This document shows, one piece after another, positions 44,768 through 56,195 of a stretch of DNA of 64,000 nt; positions within the stretch are counted from its first letter, which is position 1, and each line of letters opens with the position of its first letter. The notes under the pieces are model-generated. The model did not search any database and had not been told where the DNA came from. It worked only from the letters and a program-made list of their open reading frames with translations. Source of the DNA: Rana temporaria (Eukaryota > Chordata > Amphibia > Anura > Ranidae); NCBI RefSeq assembly GCF_905171775.1, contig NC_053494.1:198291544-198355543 (forward strand), in the 5' to 3' direction. Position numbers and translations under genes: made by a program.

Positions 44768-45900
44768 TTAACTACCTCCCGCCCACCGTATAGACAAATG
44801 ATGGGGGCAGGATGCTCTGTTGTTCTGGGGCAACTTCATATGACTGGGACATGGTGCGACCTTGATCTCGCCGATGACGCCGCTCTTTATTCATTTGATC
44901 AGCTGTGTCCAATCACAGCTGATGACATGTAAACAAAGAAATGCCGGTTATTGGTTCTCCTCGCCTCACACTGACAGACTGCGAAGAGAGCCCAGCCTGC
45001 GAAGAGAGCCCAGCCGTGAGGTCGCGCACGCCGCCGGCACGTGCACGCGACCCGGTCCGAAGCTCCTAGACCCGATCGTCGCCAGGGTCCTGCGATCGGT
45101 CCTCCGGAGCTGAAGAACGGGGAGAGGTGTGTGTAAACACACCTTCCCTGTTCTTCGTTGTGGCAGTGTCATTGATCGTGTGTTCCCTGATATAGGGAAA
45201 CACGATTAATGACGTCACACATCCAGCCCCGCCCCCCTACAGTTAGAAACACATATGAGGTCACACTTAACCCCTTCAGCGCCCCCTAGTGGTTAACTCC
45301 CAAACTGCAATTGTCATTTTCACAGTAAACAATGCATTTTTATAGCATTTTTTTGCTGTGAAAATGACAATGGTCCCAAAAATGTGTCAAAATTATCCGA
45401 TGTGTCCGTCATAATGTCGCGGTCACGAAAAAAATCGCTGATCGCCGCCATTAGTAGTAAAAAAAATAATAATAAAAATGCAATAAAACTATCTCCTATT
45501 TTGTAAACGCTATACATTTTGCGCAAACCAATCGATAAACGCTTATTGCGATTTTTTTTTTTACCAAAAATAGGTAGAAGAATACGTATCGGCCTAAACT
45601 GAGAAAAAAAAATGTTTTTATATCTTTTTTGGGGATATTTATTATAGCAAAAATAAAAAATATTGTTTTTTTTTTCAAAATTGTCGCTCTATTTTTGTTT
45701 ATAGCGCAAAAAATAAAAAACACAGAGGTGATCAAATACCACCAAAAGAAAGCTCTATTTGTGGGGAAAAAAGGACGCCAATTTTGCTTGGGAGCCACAT
45801 CACACGACCGCGCAATTGTCAGTTAAAGCGACGCAGTGCCGAATCGCAAAAACTGGCCAGGTCCTTTTCCTGCATAAAGGTCCGGGTCTTAAGTGGTTAA
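44768..45900 (-). mobile_element. Family A repeat, copy A6, full length
   Basis: TTAA occurs at 44768-44771 and 45897-45900, inner ends CTACCTCCCGCCC and GGTCCGGGTCTTAAGTGG. The full core is in reverse order. About 1.13 kb, non-coding. Confidence 0.85.
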
Positions 45901-46388
45901 TGTACAGGCTTTTTTGTTTTTTAGCAAAAATTCAAAAACCCAGTGGTAATTAAATACCACAAAAAAAATGTCATTCAATGTGTGACAGCGCTGAAAGTAT
46001 TGAAGCAGTTATAGTGAATTTATGGTAAAAAAACATTTCCTTCAAAGAAACTACAAAAAGTCTTCAACATTTACTACTATAGGGCGGTCAGAAAGAGGTT
46101 AAAGATTTTTTTTTATATGTCTAACAACTGCTACCTATACCATGACCGGGGAAGAGCTGGGTTCAGTTGGAAGTCAGTAGCGTAAAGAAAGATTAGAACT
46201 CTTGTCATGTTTTTATTGCTGGAGATAGATATTCATGTTTTATTGCGGTTACGTGATAGTTCATGTATTTGGGGTTTATTTTCGAGATGTTTCATAACCA
46301 GATCAGCCTTTATTACAGGAAGCCCCTGCACATGGTGAGCATTTCAAACCGGAATACTGCACAGATCTGGAAGAATTACAGAAAGTAC
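45901..46388. repeat. Family A-related fragment, then unassigned
   Basis: TAATTAAATACCACAAAA and GTGTGACAGCGCTGAAAG resemble the 24.6-24.9 kb subfamily. Beyond about 46110 nothing is recognised. Confidence 0.4.
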
Positions 46389-46971
46389 CAGCGGCGGCCC
46401 GTTCATAGGGGGCGCCGTCCCCTTAATCTATGCGCCCAGCCCCTAATCTACGTGCAGGGCGCTGGACGCATAGATTCCAATGGGGATTTTTTTTCTTTAA
46501 AATCACGTGATTAGAGCTGGAGGATTTAATTGGCTTAAAAAAAAAGGGTGGGCCTGTGGAGCCCGAAGCCCACCCAGTTGTGTGACAATAGTGAATTAAT
46601 ATTCGCTATTGTCTTCCTGATTCTCCTCCCGGTCAATCCCGGCTCATAAGGCAGGTCCTGTGACCCTATTAACCGAGAGGAGCAGCTATCCTATTGGCCG
46701 TCAAGGAACAGGAGGAATAAGACACAGGGGAAGCCACACTGCCGTGAAGCCAAGGAAGGAGGAGACGCAGGGTGAACCTGCCGGCCACTGCCTGGAGCAA
46801 GCCCGCAGCCTAGATGCGGGAATGGTGACCAACCGATCGACCGACTGGGGAGGGGGGTGGTCAGTTTGGTCCTCCGCACCCCCGCCCCCCCGGTCAGTCG
46901 ATCGGTTGGTCAACAGCCCCGCACTTACCCCATCCTGAGCCGCCCCAAAAATATACCACCAGCCGCCACTG
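46389..46971. mobile_element. hAT element of the GGCGGCC type
   Basis: The ends are CAGCGGCGGCCCGTTCATAG and ACCACCAGCCGCCACTG. Flanks GAAAGTAC and GAACGCAC match at 6 of 8 bases, an aged duplication. A GATCGACCGACTGG/CCGGTCAGTCGATC stem lies inside. Confidence 0.75.
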
Positions 46972-46985
46972 GAACGCACACCAAT

Positions 46986-47711
46986 AGTCAGATTCAGATA
47001 GACTGGCTTAATTTTGAGGCGGCGTAGCGTATCGCATATACGCTACGCCGCCGTAAGTCAGAGAGGCAAGTGCTGTATTCACAAAGCACTTGCCTCCTAA
47101 GTTACGGCGGTGTAGCGTAAATGGGCCGGCGTAAGCGCGCCTAATTCAAATGAGGGGGCGTGTTTTATGTTAATGACTCGTGACCCGACGTGATTGACGT
47201 TTTTATCGAACAGCGCATGCGCTGTCCGTGGACATATCCCAGTGTGCATTGCTCCAAAGTATGCCGCAAGCACGTATTGGTTTCGACGTGAATGTAAATT
47301 ACGTCCAGCCCTATTCGCGTACGACTTACGCAAACAACGTAAAAAGATAGGCTTGTTCCGACGTCCATACCTTGCATGGGCTGCGCCACCAAGGGAGCAG
47401 CTTTATCTTTACGCCGGCGTATCTCTTACGTAAACGGTGTAACTAATTGCGACGGGCGCACGTACGTTCGTGAATCGGCGTATCTTGCTCATTTGCATAT
47501 TCAACGCGGAAAAAAACGGAAGCGCCACCTAGCGGCCAGCGTAAATATGCACCCTAAGATACGACGGCGTAGGAGACTTACGCCGCTCGTATCTTAGCCT
47601 AATTTAAGCGTATCTGGTTTCCAGAATACGCTTAAATTTACGACGGCGTAGATTCAGAGTTACGACGGCGTATCTACTGATACGCCGCCGTAACTCTCTC
47701 TGAATCTAGCT
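46986..47711. mobile_element. Family C element, copy 8
   Basis: Decayed ends AGTCAGATTCAGATAG and CTCTCTGAATCTAGCT. The interior landmarks GCGCATGCGC and AGCGCCACCTAGCGGCC are intact. Confidence 0.7.
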
Positions 47712-48717
47712 ACAAGATTCAAGTGACAGTACGCACAACTCTTGCATTTAGACGATAGCTTTAATGACAGCTTCTCTATTTATCTCGGTAGAAGTTTGTT
47801 TTTTTAATGTTATTCAGTAAATAGGTTAGGAAAGGCAAATACCCATAGAATTCCTATAGAATTGTCTTAATTTTCTTTCTATGTTCTTAGAAAATGATAG
47901 TAAGCATCAATGTCATCTTGAATTGTCTCCATACGATCAGCCTCCTGTAGTGCATTCTAGGAATTTTCTGCGCTGCCAAAACAATTACCTGAAGATACAC
48001 GGATGGTTTCCTATCATTCCATGACTTATTTACACCATAAGCATTGCTCTGAAATACATCTCGGTGCAGGAAGAATGTTAAAGAATAGATGCCCTGTTGT
48101 GATAAAAATAACAACAAAAGTGTTTTGCTCCCTCGTTCCTGGCTGAACCATTCTTAGCAGGTTGCAGTTATAAATCATTTCTTCAGCCCAAGTCTTCCTT
48201 AGAAGATGTAATAGCGGAAGCAGTAGAGTTAATAAAAAATAGAAGTCTTGGGAAGACTGGAAAGAGAGGAAGGCATCTTGCAGAGCCATTGTTGTGAGAA
48301 GGAAGGCAACCCCTGAAACCCAGTGAATATAATTTCTCATTGCTTACCATTGCAGGTGACTGGACGATAGAAGCATGCATGCCTACAGAGACCTCCTGCT
48401 TTCTGGTGGAATAGAATACTGTTATTAAAGGTCAGTTTATTACTAAAATCACAATGTATATATGGGCATATCTGTTCTGCAGTGGTTACTGGGCTGCTTT
48501 CAAACTGTTCTGCAGATGTAGAGCAGTGCACCTCCGGGCTACCTGCACTGAGCCATACACTTCTGTTATTACCTGCGAGTTTGGTGAGCTTTCTGAAAGT
48601 GCACCAAACCTGCAGAATATAATAGAAGTCTACTGCAAAGTGCAGGAAAGCCAAAGGTACATTGTGTTGCACCCGCAGTGTGGGTAAACCACAGTGCATC
48701 AGTGTGAAAGCAGCTTT
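47712..48717. other. Unique kilobase, no gene seen
   Basis: No repeat ends are visible. Frames of up to 120 codons on the minus strand (48337-48699) resemble no known protein. A host exon cannot be excluded. Confidence 0.35.
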
Positions 48718-48898
48718 GGGCCCCTTTCACATGGTCAGTCTGACCCAATTGGAGTCTCCATTCACATCTAAGTGGCAGATGTAAACCGACTTGTGTCCTA
48801 CCTCCAATCCGCAAAAAAAAAGAGTTTGGTGGACTTTGTCTGTGTCCGCTCTGCATATGCAGAGCGGACACAGACCTGCCATCCGCCCGCTCTGCTCA
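48718..48898. mobile_element. Family G element, 5' part
   Basis: GGGCCCCTTTCACATGG begins a truncated copy. A perfect 38-bp palindrome lies at 48838-48875, centred on CATATG. Confidence 0.6.
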
Positions 48899-48966
48899 TT
48901 GTGGCCCACGACCGGTTACCGAGTCGTTTAAGTGGCCCTCGTGCTTCAAAAGGTTGGGCACCCCTG
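48899..48966. mobile_element. hAT terminus fragment
   Basis: TTCAAAAGGTTGGGCACCCCTG ends at 48966 and is the complement of a CAGGGGTGCCCAACC hAT end. The rest is missing. Confidence 0.5.
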
Positions 48967-49960
48967 GCCTAGGCTATAAGAAGATGCCAGGACCCAGAAA
49001 CTGAGCTGCAGCACGGTGGCCAAGACCATACATCGGTTTAACAGGACAGGTTCCACTCAGAACAGGCCTCGCCATGGTCGACCAAAGAAGTTGAGTGCAC
49101 GTGCTCAGCGTCATATCCAGAGGTTGTCTTTGAGAAATAGACGTATGAGTGCTGCCAGCATTGCTGCAGAGGTTGAAGGGGTGGGGGGTCAGCCTTTCAG
49201 AGTTCAGACCATACGCCGCACACTGCATCAAATTGGTTTGCATGGCTGTCGTCCCAGAAGGAAGCCTCTTCTAAAAATGATGCACAAGGAAGTCCACAGT
49301 TTGCTGAAAAAAAGCAGACTAAGAAAATGGATTACTGGAACCATGTCCTGTGGTCTTATGAGACCAAGATAAACTCATTTGGTTCAGATGGTGTCAAGCG
49401 TGTGCAGCAGCAACCAGGTGAGGAGAACAAAGACAAGGGTGTCTTGCCTACAGTCAAGAATGGTGGTGGGAGTGTCATGGTCTGGGGCTGCATGAGTGCT
49501 GCCGGCACTGGGGGGCTACAGTTCATTAAGGGAACCAAGAATGCCAACATGTACTGGGACATACTGAAGAGCATGATCCCCTCCCTTCAGAGACTGGGCC
49601 GCAGGGCAGTATTTCTACATGATACGACCCCAAACACACCTCCAAGATGACCACTGCCTTGCTAAAGTAGCTGAGGGTAAAGGTGATGGACTGGCCAAGC
49701 ATGTCTCCAGACCTAAACCCTACTGATCATCTGTGGGGCATCCTCAAATGGAAGGTGGAGGGGCGCAAGTTCTCCAATATCCACCAGCTCTGTGATGTCA
49801 TCATGGAGGAGGGGGAAGAGGACTCCAGGGACAACCTGTGAAGCTCTGGTGAACTCCATGCCCAAGAGAGTTAAGGCAGTGCTGGAAAATAATGGTGGCC
49901 ACACAAAATATTGACACTTTGGGCACAATAAGGGGAATCTTCCAGAGCTGAAGTGGTTAA
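48967..49960 (+). mobile_element. Tc1-like transposon, decayed
   Basis: The transposase relic fills most of it. ATAATGGTGGCCACACAAAA near 49890 is the usual post-coding sequence of this Tc1 group. Clear terminal inverted repeats were not found. Confidence 0.7.
49016..49905 (+). pseudogene. Tc1-like transposase, frameshifted
   Basis: Homology runs through at least three frames. Segment 1 (49016-about 49300) has the GRPKK hook and a helix-turn-helix region with MSAASIAAEVEG. Segment 2 (about 49315-49645) carries VLWSYETKI, where the family has D in place of Y, then GGGSVMVWGCMSA and a FLHDTTP motif retaining the second Asp. Segment 3 (about 49690-49850) reads MSPDLNPTDHLWGILK, with D at the usual third acidic Glu. 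The enzyme normally cuts and joins transposon ends at TA. Loss of the first Asp plus frameshifts makes it inactive. It is unrelated in sequence to the relic at 54.9-56.2 kb. Confidence 0.85.
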
Positions 49961-49972
49961 AATACCACTGCA

Positions 49973-50145
49973 AGGCTTTCTCCCTGGTGTGGAGTGTCGT
50001 GCTCGCCCCCTCCCTTGGACTACTGGAGAGTCAGGACTCCCACTAACACACAGCTCTTTTCTCTATCTGCAACGTAGAGAGTGTCCTGACTCTCCTGTAG
50101 TCCAAGGGAGGGGGCGAGCATGACTCCACACCAGGGAGAAAGCCT
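49973..50145. repeat. Large hairpin, arms about 63 bp
   Basis: The left arm 49973-50037 (from AGGCTTTCTCCCTGGTGTGG) mirrors 50084-50145 with a few differences and a 46-base loop. No matching copy occurs in the window. It could be a foldback element or the core of a long-hairpin transcript. Confidence 0.75.
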
Positions 50146-50634
50146 CGCATTACTGTGTGGAGTTACAGACAGAAGAACAGGAAGTGAGAATTTCTCAGAA
50201 GAAATAAGGACATTTAAAAGCAAAATGGAAGGATGAGGTAAGTGAAGGAGGACTGCACTAAGGTAAAGGAAGCTATTTAGGAAAAAAAACTGTACCTTTA
50301 CAATAAGCAGTGGCGGCCCGTCCATAGGGGGCGCCCGGGCACCGCCCCTCCGTCCTGTAGTCACGGTCTATTTAGATAGCTGGACATTGGGCGCCGGTTA
50401 CCTGAATAACGGCAACTGGTTGGCTGAGCTCTGATAGGCTTTCCGAGTACAGCCCTCGTCTCCCGGATGTCTATCCTCGGAACGCAGGGGGGGTGCATTC
50501 CTTGGATAAGACTGACGGCCGTCTCCGCCGATCAGATCCGCCTATTCTGGTTATAGGTGACCTGATTGGCTGAAGCGTCATCGAGGGCGGGAGAAGACAT
50601 CGAGGGACATGGAAGCAGAAAGGTAAGTGCATTT

Positions 50635-51110
50635 TACAGGGCACAGCGGCGACAATGGGCACAGTGGTGACAAAGGGCACAGTGACGACAAAGGGCACAG
50701 TGGCAACAATTAAAGGGCACAGTGACATGCACAGTGGCAATAATGGACACAGTGGTGACAATGGGCACAGTGGCAACAATTAAAGGGCACAGTGACATGC
50801 ACAGTGGCATCAATGGGCACAGTGGTGACAATGGGCACAGTGGCAACAATTAAAGGGCACAGTGACATGCTCAGTGGCAACAATGGGCAAAGTGGCGACA
50901 ATTAAAGGGCACAGTGATATGCACAGTGGCAACAATGGGCACAGTGGCAACAATTAAAGGGCACAGTGACATGCACAGTGGCATCAATGGGCACAGTGGT
51001 GACAATGGGCACAGTGTCAACAATTAAAGGGCACAGTGACATGCACAGTGGCAATAATGGGCAAAATGGCGACAATTAAAGGGCACAGTGGTGACAATTG
51101 AGGGGCACAG
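50635..51110. repeat. Minisatellite of GGGCACAGTG(G/A)CAACAAT units
   Basis: Higher-order units of about 70-80 bp are built of GGGCACAGTGGCAACAATTA, AAGGGCACAGTGACATGCAC and CAGTGGCATCAATGGGCACA words. Confidence 0.9.
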
Positions 51111-51545
51111 TGGCTGCGTTTGATGGCATAGCACAGTGATGACAATTGATGGCAAAATGGCTGTGTTTGATGGCATGGCACAGTGACCACGTTTGATCGC
51201 ATGGCACAGTGACTGCGTTTGATGGCATGGCACAGTGGTGCGAATTGATGGCATAGTGACTGCATTTGATGCCATGGCACAGTGGTGATAATTGATGGCA
51301 CAATGGCTGTGTTTGATGGCATGGCACAGTGACTGCGTTTGATGGCATGGCACAGTGGCTGCGTTTGATGGCATGGCACAGTGACTGCGTTTGATGGCAT
51401 GGCACAGTGGTGCGAATTGATAGCATACTGACTGCATTTGATGGCATGGCACAGTGGTGATAATTGATGGCACAGTGGCTGCGTTTGATGCCATGGCACA
51501 GTGGTGACAATTGATGGCACAGTGGCTGCATTTGATGGGCACAGT
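51111..51545. repeat. Minisatellite of GATGGCATGGCACAGTG units
   Basis: Units of GTGACTGCGTTTGATGGCAT and a GTGGTGCGAATTGATGGCAT variant alternate. Minus-strand frames of 180-193 codons in three phases are phantom His/Cys-rich products. Confidence 0.9.
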
Positions 51546-51607
51546 GAGGCTGCAATTTTTTTCTTCGTTTGCGCCCCCCCAAAATTTTTGAGCACCAGCC
51601 GCCACAG

Positions 51608-52455
51608 TTTACAACCACTTTGATTTAGGAATCATAAGCAGAGCCGTGTTTACTTTCCCCTCCGGTCTCCTTTATTGCATAAAGTGTCCTAAAAATAACA
51701 AGCAAACTTTACGGCTTAGTATTTGGACATTTTCACAGGTAAGAAAAAAAATATTAGAAAATGTTTTAATCTTTGTCCCAATATTTTCCACAGCTGTAAG
51801 TCCTCAACTCCACCAAGCCGCCTTTCCATACTATACAATTGTATTGGTTGAATTTCTCTAATTAGTGACAATTTCCCTTCTTGCTTCATTTTTCTTCTCA
51901 CAAAAAAAAAAATAGCTTAGCATGACGCTTTTCATAAAGCGTTTAATGTCTCTCGGCAATAAAACACATGTGACAGGCGAAAAACAGCCCGGCAGATTCG
52001 GCGATCAGTCACAATTCATCTTCATACTCATTTGATTTACAGTACGCAGGTGGAAAAGAAAACATGTCAGGTTTATTATTTATTTTTCCGAGTGCAGGAA
52101 AATTGCTGAGACGTTAGAAGAGGGTTGCTTGCCCGAAGGCAAAGATGGTGGCCATTTTGTGCCATGGAGGGGGCTGCTTATGCTTGTTGAATAAAGCAAA
52201 GAGCAATAGGCTTAGTACATGTAGAACAAAATAACCAATCAGAACCATTCTTTTCAAGTTAGTATGCAAATCTGTGCAATCAGCAACAGAAGAATGTAAT
52301 TAGAAGCAGCCAACTATTCAAAAGTGCACACTTTTCAGATGAGTTCAATATTAAAGTGAATGTTAAATCTACATTTGTTGTTCAGTATCTGGCATCATGC
52401 CTCAGAGTATAATGTTTTCTTAAAGCTGAAGTTTTTGTATGGCAGTTTTTACATA
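51608..52455. other. Unique island, candidate conserved non-coding element
   Basis: A repeat-free segment including TTGAATTTCTCTAATTAGTG and TTTCATAAAGCGTTTAATG. No exon was recognised. Confidence 0.35.
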
Positions 52456-53556
52456 CACTATATTGTCAAAAGTATTGAAACACCTGCCTTTACACGCACA
52501 TGAACTTTAATGGCATCCCAGTCTTAGTTCGTTGGGTTCAATATTGAGTTGGCCCACCCTTTGGAGCTATAACAGCTTCAACTCTTCTGGGAAGGCTGTC
52601 CACAATGTTTAGGAGTGTGTCTATGGCAGTGGTTCTCAACCTTTTTAGTGCCGTGACCCCTTGATAAAATTTCCCAAGTTGTGGGGACCCCTAACAGTAA
52701 AATTATTTTTGTAGCGTGAGTTGTCAGCACCCAGGGCAAGACAAGTAATTTGCGTCCCTAACCCATGGACATTTAGCGCTCCCTGAGTCCCTTCCACTGG
52801 TACAGTATTAAAACCCCTTATGGTTCATTTTGGGATGTACCACTCCCTATTTCTCTTTGTTCTCCTTTCTTTCCCTTTTATCTCTCTCTATCCCAATTTC
52901 TTGTTTTATTTCCCCCATCCCTCTCTCTAGCCGTCTTGTTCTTTCTCTTATTCTTTCTCTCCCTTTTTCTTTGTTCCTCCCCCTCTTTTCGTCTCCCTTA
53001 CACGTATTCTTTATTTTTATTTCTTCTCTTACTCCTTGGTGGGGGGAGTTGGGATGAGTGTCAGCCCTGGCAGGGAGTTGAGATCAGTGGCAGTGCTGGC
53101 TGGGAGTTAGGATCAGTGGCAGTGCTGGCGGAGAGTTGGGATCAGAGGCAGTGCTGGCGGAGAGTTGGGATCAGTGGCAGTGCTGGCGGAGAATTGGGAT
53201 CAGTGGCAGTGCTGGGGGGGTTCTTATCAGCCAACTTAAGTGCTCGTGATCAAGGTCATCTGCTGATCTGAGAATTGTAGTGGGGACTTTTAATGGTAAC
53301 TATAATCAAAGGTAGTGTTACTCACTGTGTCTCCAACCTTGTGGTGTCTCGCAGCAGTGACACCTATGCTGAAATCAGGAGATAGGGTCTCCTCCAGCCC
53401 CTCCCACATCACATTCCTCACCAGTCAGCTGACCTCTAGACTTTGTCCCCCAGCCATGCCGCGAACTGCGGCGGCTCCAGGAACAGCCCTGCTGGGTGGC
53501 CACGAAAAGGCTGGAAGAGTGGTGCAGGCTTCAGAAACAGCCTAGGATTTGGTGAC

Positions 53557-54658
53557 AAAGTATACAAAGAAACACCCGCAAGAAGCGCTACACCATAGGA
53601 ACGGTAAACCACAGTATTGTCAGTGGTTTAAAAAGTTTCACTAAAACATAAACCCGTGCAGCTGTCAACGACTAAGGAGACATGGGCAAAAAGCAAAGGA
53701 ACAAAAACAAACAGCGCACATGGGTTAAGTGAATGTCACTTTATAGTCTGTAATGGGTGGAAAAACATATATGCATGAAAAAATGAATTTTTTTTTTGAA
53801 ATAGTCACTAATAGCACGCAGGAAAAAAGAACATTAAATTTTGACTTTGATAAAGCGTCCTGGCACGCGAAACATGTCAGTCACGGCTCACCATTACAAT
53901 CTTTGATGCCCCTATACATTTGCAGCAAGCACACTGCAGCTGATGTGTAGTGCTGACACTCGGAAAATCCTCCTAGTGACACTAGCGCCAGCACCTCTAC
54001 TGCTCGTTTTCTGCCCACACTGATTGGTGCCTGGAGTCACCTGACGCTGGATCGATGGTGTCTGGACACCTCCTTCTCTCTGTGTGACTCTTTCAGGCTT
54101 CCGTCCCCCTCTCCTCGCTCCTGGGTGACGCGGCTGCGTCACTGAACCGGCTTGGTGGCTCCCCTCTAGGACTTCCCCTGCCGCTGGAGATCCCTGTCTG
54201 CGAGGAAGGTTTCCTCTCCATCAGCCTCAGAGCTTGTGGTGTCCAAACGGCAGTATCCTCTCTGCATGAAATAACTTCTACATCTGCTCCCAGTGTGGCT
54301 GTCATCTTCCCACCTATGGATTCCATCTCCCTGCATTGAGACGTTGAAGCGGCTGCTTTTGTCGAGGTATTGTATTACCTCTGCCTACAAGTGTAAGCAC
54401 ACTATTTGGATTCACTCTTAACATCTCCCCCGAAGTGTATGTGTCTTCACTCTACCATCTCCACGTGAACTGCTGCCTTTGTTATGCGGACTATTTTTAT
54501 TAGTATTTTAATAAAAAAAATGTAATGTTCTTTTTTCCTGCGTGCTATTAGTGGCTATTTAAAAAAAAAAAACATTTTTTCATGCATATATGTTTTTCCA
54601 CCCATTACAGACTATAAAGTGACATTCACTTAACCCATGTGCGCTGTTTGTTTTTGTT
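53557..54658 (+). mobile_element. Penelope-like element C with inverted arms and 13-16 bp duplication
   Basis: CCTAGGATTTGGTGAC occurs at 53541-53556 and 54659-54674, and the sister hAT shows the unfilled site. After about 140 bp of extra sequence the left arm (53698-53840) begins GGAACAAAAACAAACAGCGC. The right arm (about 54510-54660) is its complement and reaches the 3' junction. A hammerhead-type motif lies just inside the left arm. No ORF for reverse transcriptase is present. Confidence 0.75.
53842..53883 (+). ncRNA. Hammerhead-type motif, core altered
   Basis: Stem I TGACT (53842-53846) pairs with AGTCA (53879-53883). The core is TTGATAA where CTGATGA is standard. Stem II GCGT (53855-53858) pairs with ACGC (53865-53868). 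GAAA is at 53869-53872, palindromic loop CATG, then TC. The change at the G of GA makes activity doubtful, yet the same altered core is in element A, so it is a subfamily trait. Confidence 0.6.
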
Positions 54659-54866
54659 CCTAGGATTTGGTGACCCCTGGCAAATCCTCATTCAACCCCC
54701 GAGGGGGTCCCGACCCCCAGGTTGAGAACCACTGGTCTATGGGAATATTTGACCATTCTTCCAGAAGCACATTTGGGTAGGCCAGTTTAGTTCCTCCACT
54801 GCAAACTCGCTTATCTATGTCTTTATAGACCTTGTTTATGTACTGGTCCAAATCATTTGGTGGAGG

Positions 54867-56195
54867 GGGATTATGGTGTGGGGTTGTTTTTCAGGGGATT
54901 GGCTAGGCCCCATAGTTCCAGTGAAGGGAACTCTTAATGCATCAGGTGTCAGGGATGGGTTCTCAGCCCTTCCTTCTCTGTGCTCAGGTTGCTCAGCTAA
55001 TTCAGTTAATTGCCAGTACACATCATTCCACAGTGGCTTACCTGTTGATCATCTCCGGCTTGTCAAGCCCACAGCCAGCTCCTTGGTTCATTTTATCAAT
55101 TGCCTTTGCCTTGGTCAATATATTGTGACAGGAAATCAGGTAAATCTGTGGGTGTTGTCACAGATGGGAGATACATTTCTGCCTTGTTTAGACAATACAC
55201 CAATTATTATCAGGTGTCGGCTGCAAAAGTAGCCAGAAAGATTTAAGGGCGTTGAAAAACTTCAGCTGTTCAGAATGAGGCAATTAAGGCCTCTATAAGT
55301 AATCCAGAGTATTACTACTGAGTGCTGCATCCTTTTTGAGTGAAGGAGGGCAGTGAACAGAAATACTTCTGAAGAGGTGAGGTGCTTTTGATTTTTCTGT
55401 GTGATAAAAATCAAAAAGACTATTTGTTTTTCTGCTGTATGACCAGCAGTGTCTGCTCAGCAGTAGGCTGTGCCAGACTCCATAGATAGGTTCCTGTGTG
55501 GTGAAGGTAGACACCCCAAGTGGCCAGGGTTTATTTTATGTTTGATTTTGTTTATGCTGTTTGGATGCTTGCACTTGTTTCCAGCAAGATGGAAGAATAA
55601 ACCAAATTCTTTGTTTTCAACCGTCTTTGGCTGTTTCTCTGTATCGTTCAGTGTGTAGTGAACCCATCCAGGGGGTCACACCCCCCCCCCGCTACCGAGC
55701 TAACCCCTTACAATATCTAGAGAGTCTCTGCTGTGTTCCTGTTGAAGACTTGCCTGGCTGGTTCCTGATCCTGTCTGCTGCCTCTCATTATGCTGATCTC
55801 TGGCTTCCTGACTTTCTGGCTTGTTATGACTACTCGATTTGACTACCGATCCCTGGCTATGTTTTGACATTTTCTGTCTCTGTTTCATGGTTCCCGAGAG
55901 CATACCAAGACATTTTGGACAGTTCCATGCTCCTAATTTTGCGGGAACCTGTTTGGGGATAGCCCCTTCCTGTTCCAACATGACTCCACACTCAACCCGA
56001 CAGAACACCTTTAGGATGAATTAAAGCAGAGACTGCGAGCCAGGCCTTCTCCTACACATCCATGCCTAACCCCACAAATGCGCTTCTGGAAAAATGGTCA
56101 AACATTCCTATAGACACACTCCTAAACCTTGTGGACAGCCTTGCCAGAAGAGTTGACGCTGTTATAGCTGCAAAGGGTGGGCCAACTCAATATTG
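54867..56195 (+). pseudogene. Tc1-like transposase C-terminal relic, split by an LTR
   Basis: Before the insertion (54867-54945) the frame reads MVWGCFSGDWLGPIVPVKG, the strand-transfer region after the first Asp in Tc1 transposases. After it (about 55900-56195) remain a QDILD-like piece, a stop-ridden middle, then NALLEKWSNIPID, LLNLVDSLARRVDAVIAAKG and GGPTQY. The three catalytic acids are not all present. A mirror copy of the LLEEWSNIPID part is on the minus strand at 54743-54790. It would have been a cut-and-paste integrase acting at TA sites. Confidence 0.8.
54948..55895 (+). mobile_element. Probable solo LTR (Gypsy-like) in the Tc1 element
   Basis: The insertion interrupts ATGCATCA|GCATACCAAGAC of the transposase. 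It starts TGTCAGGGATGGG and contains T-rich CTGGCTTCCTGACTTTCTGG text typical of amphibian Gypsy leaders. The duplication and the exact 3' end are not certain. Confidence 0.45.

Larger units (their letters stand above)
50308..51607. mobile_element. hAT element of the GGCGGCC type with large arrays
   Basis: The ends are CAGTGGCGGCCCGTCCATAG and TTTGAGCACCAGCCGCCAC. Flanking TTTACAA at 50297 and 51608 may be the displaced duplication. More than two thirds is tandem arrays. Confidence 0.75.
52627..54734. mobile_element. hAT (Charlie-like) with perfect 8-bp duplication, holds Penelope-like C
   Basis: The ends are CAGTGGTTCTCAACC and GGTTGAGAACCACTG. GTCTATGG is duplicated at 52619-52626 and 54735-54742. 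It is the sister of 15399-16290 in opposite orientation. A 29-bp VNTR, five units (53053-53212, CAGTGCTGGCGGAGAGTTGG type), replaces about two units in the sister. Confidence 0.9.

Noticed and set aside
51017..51618. Overlapping 180-193-codon His/Cys-rich ORFs on the minus strand
   Set aside because: Three frames are open at once in a tandem array within a hAT element; zinc-finger-like spacing is accidental.
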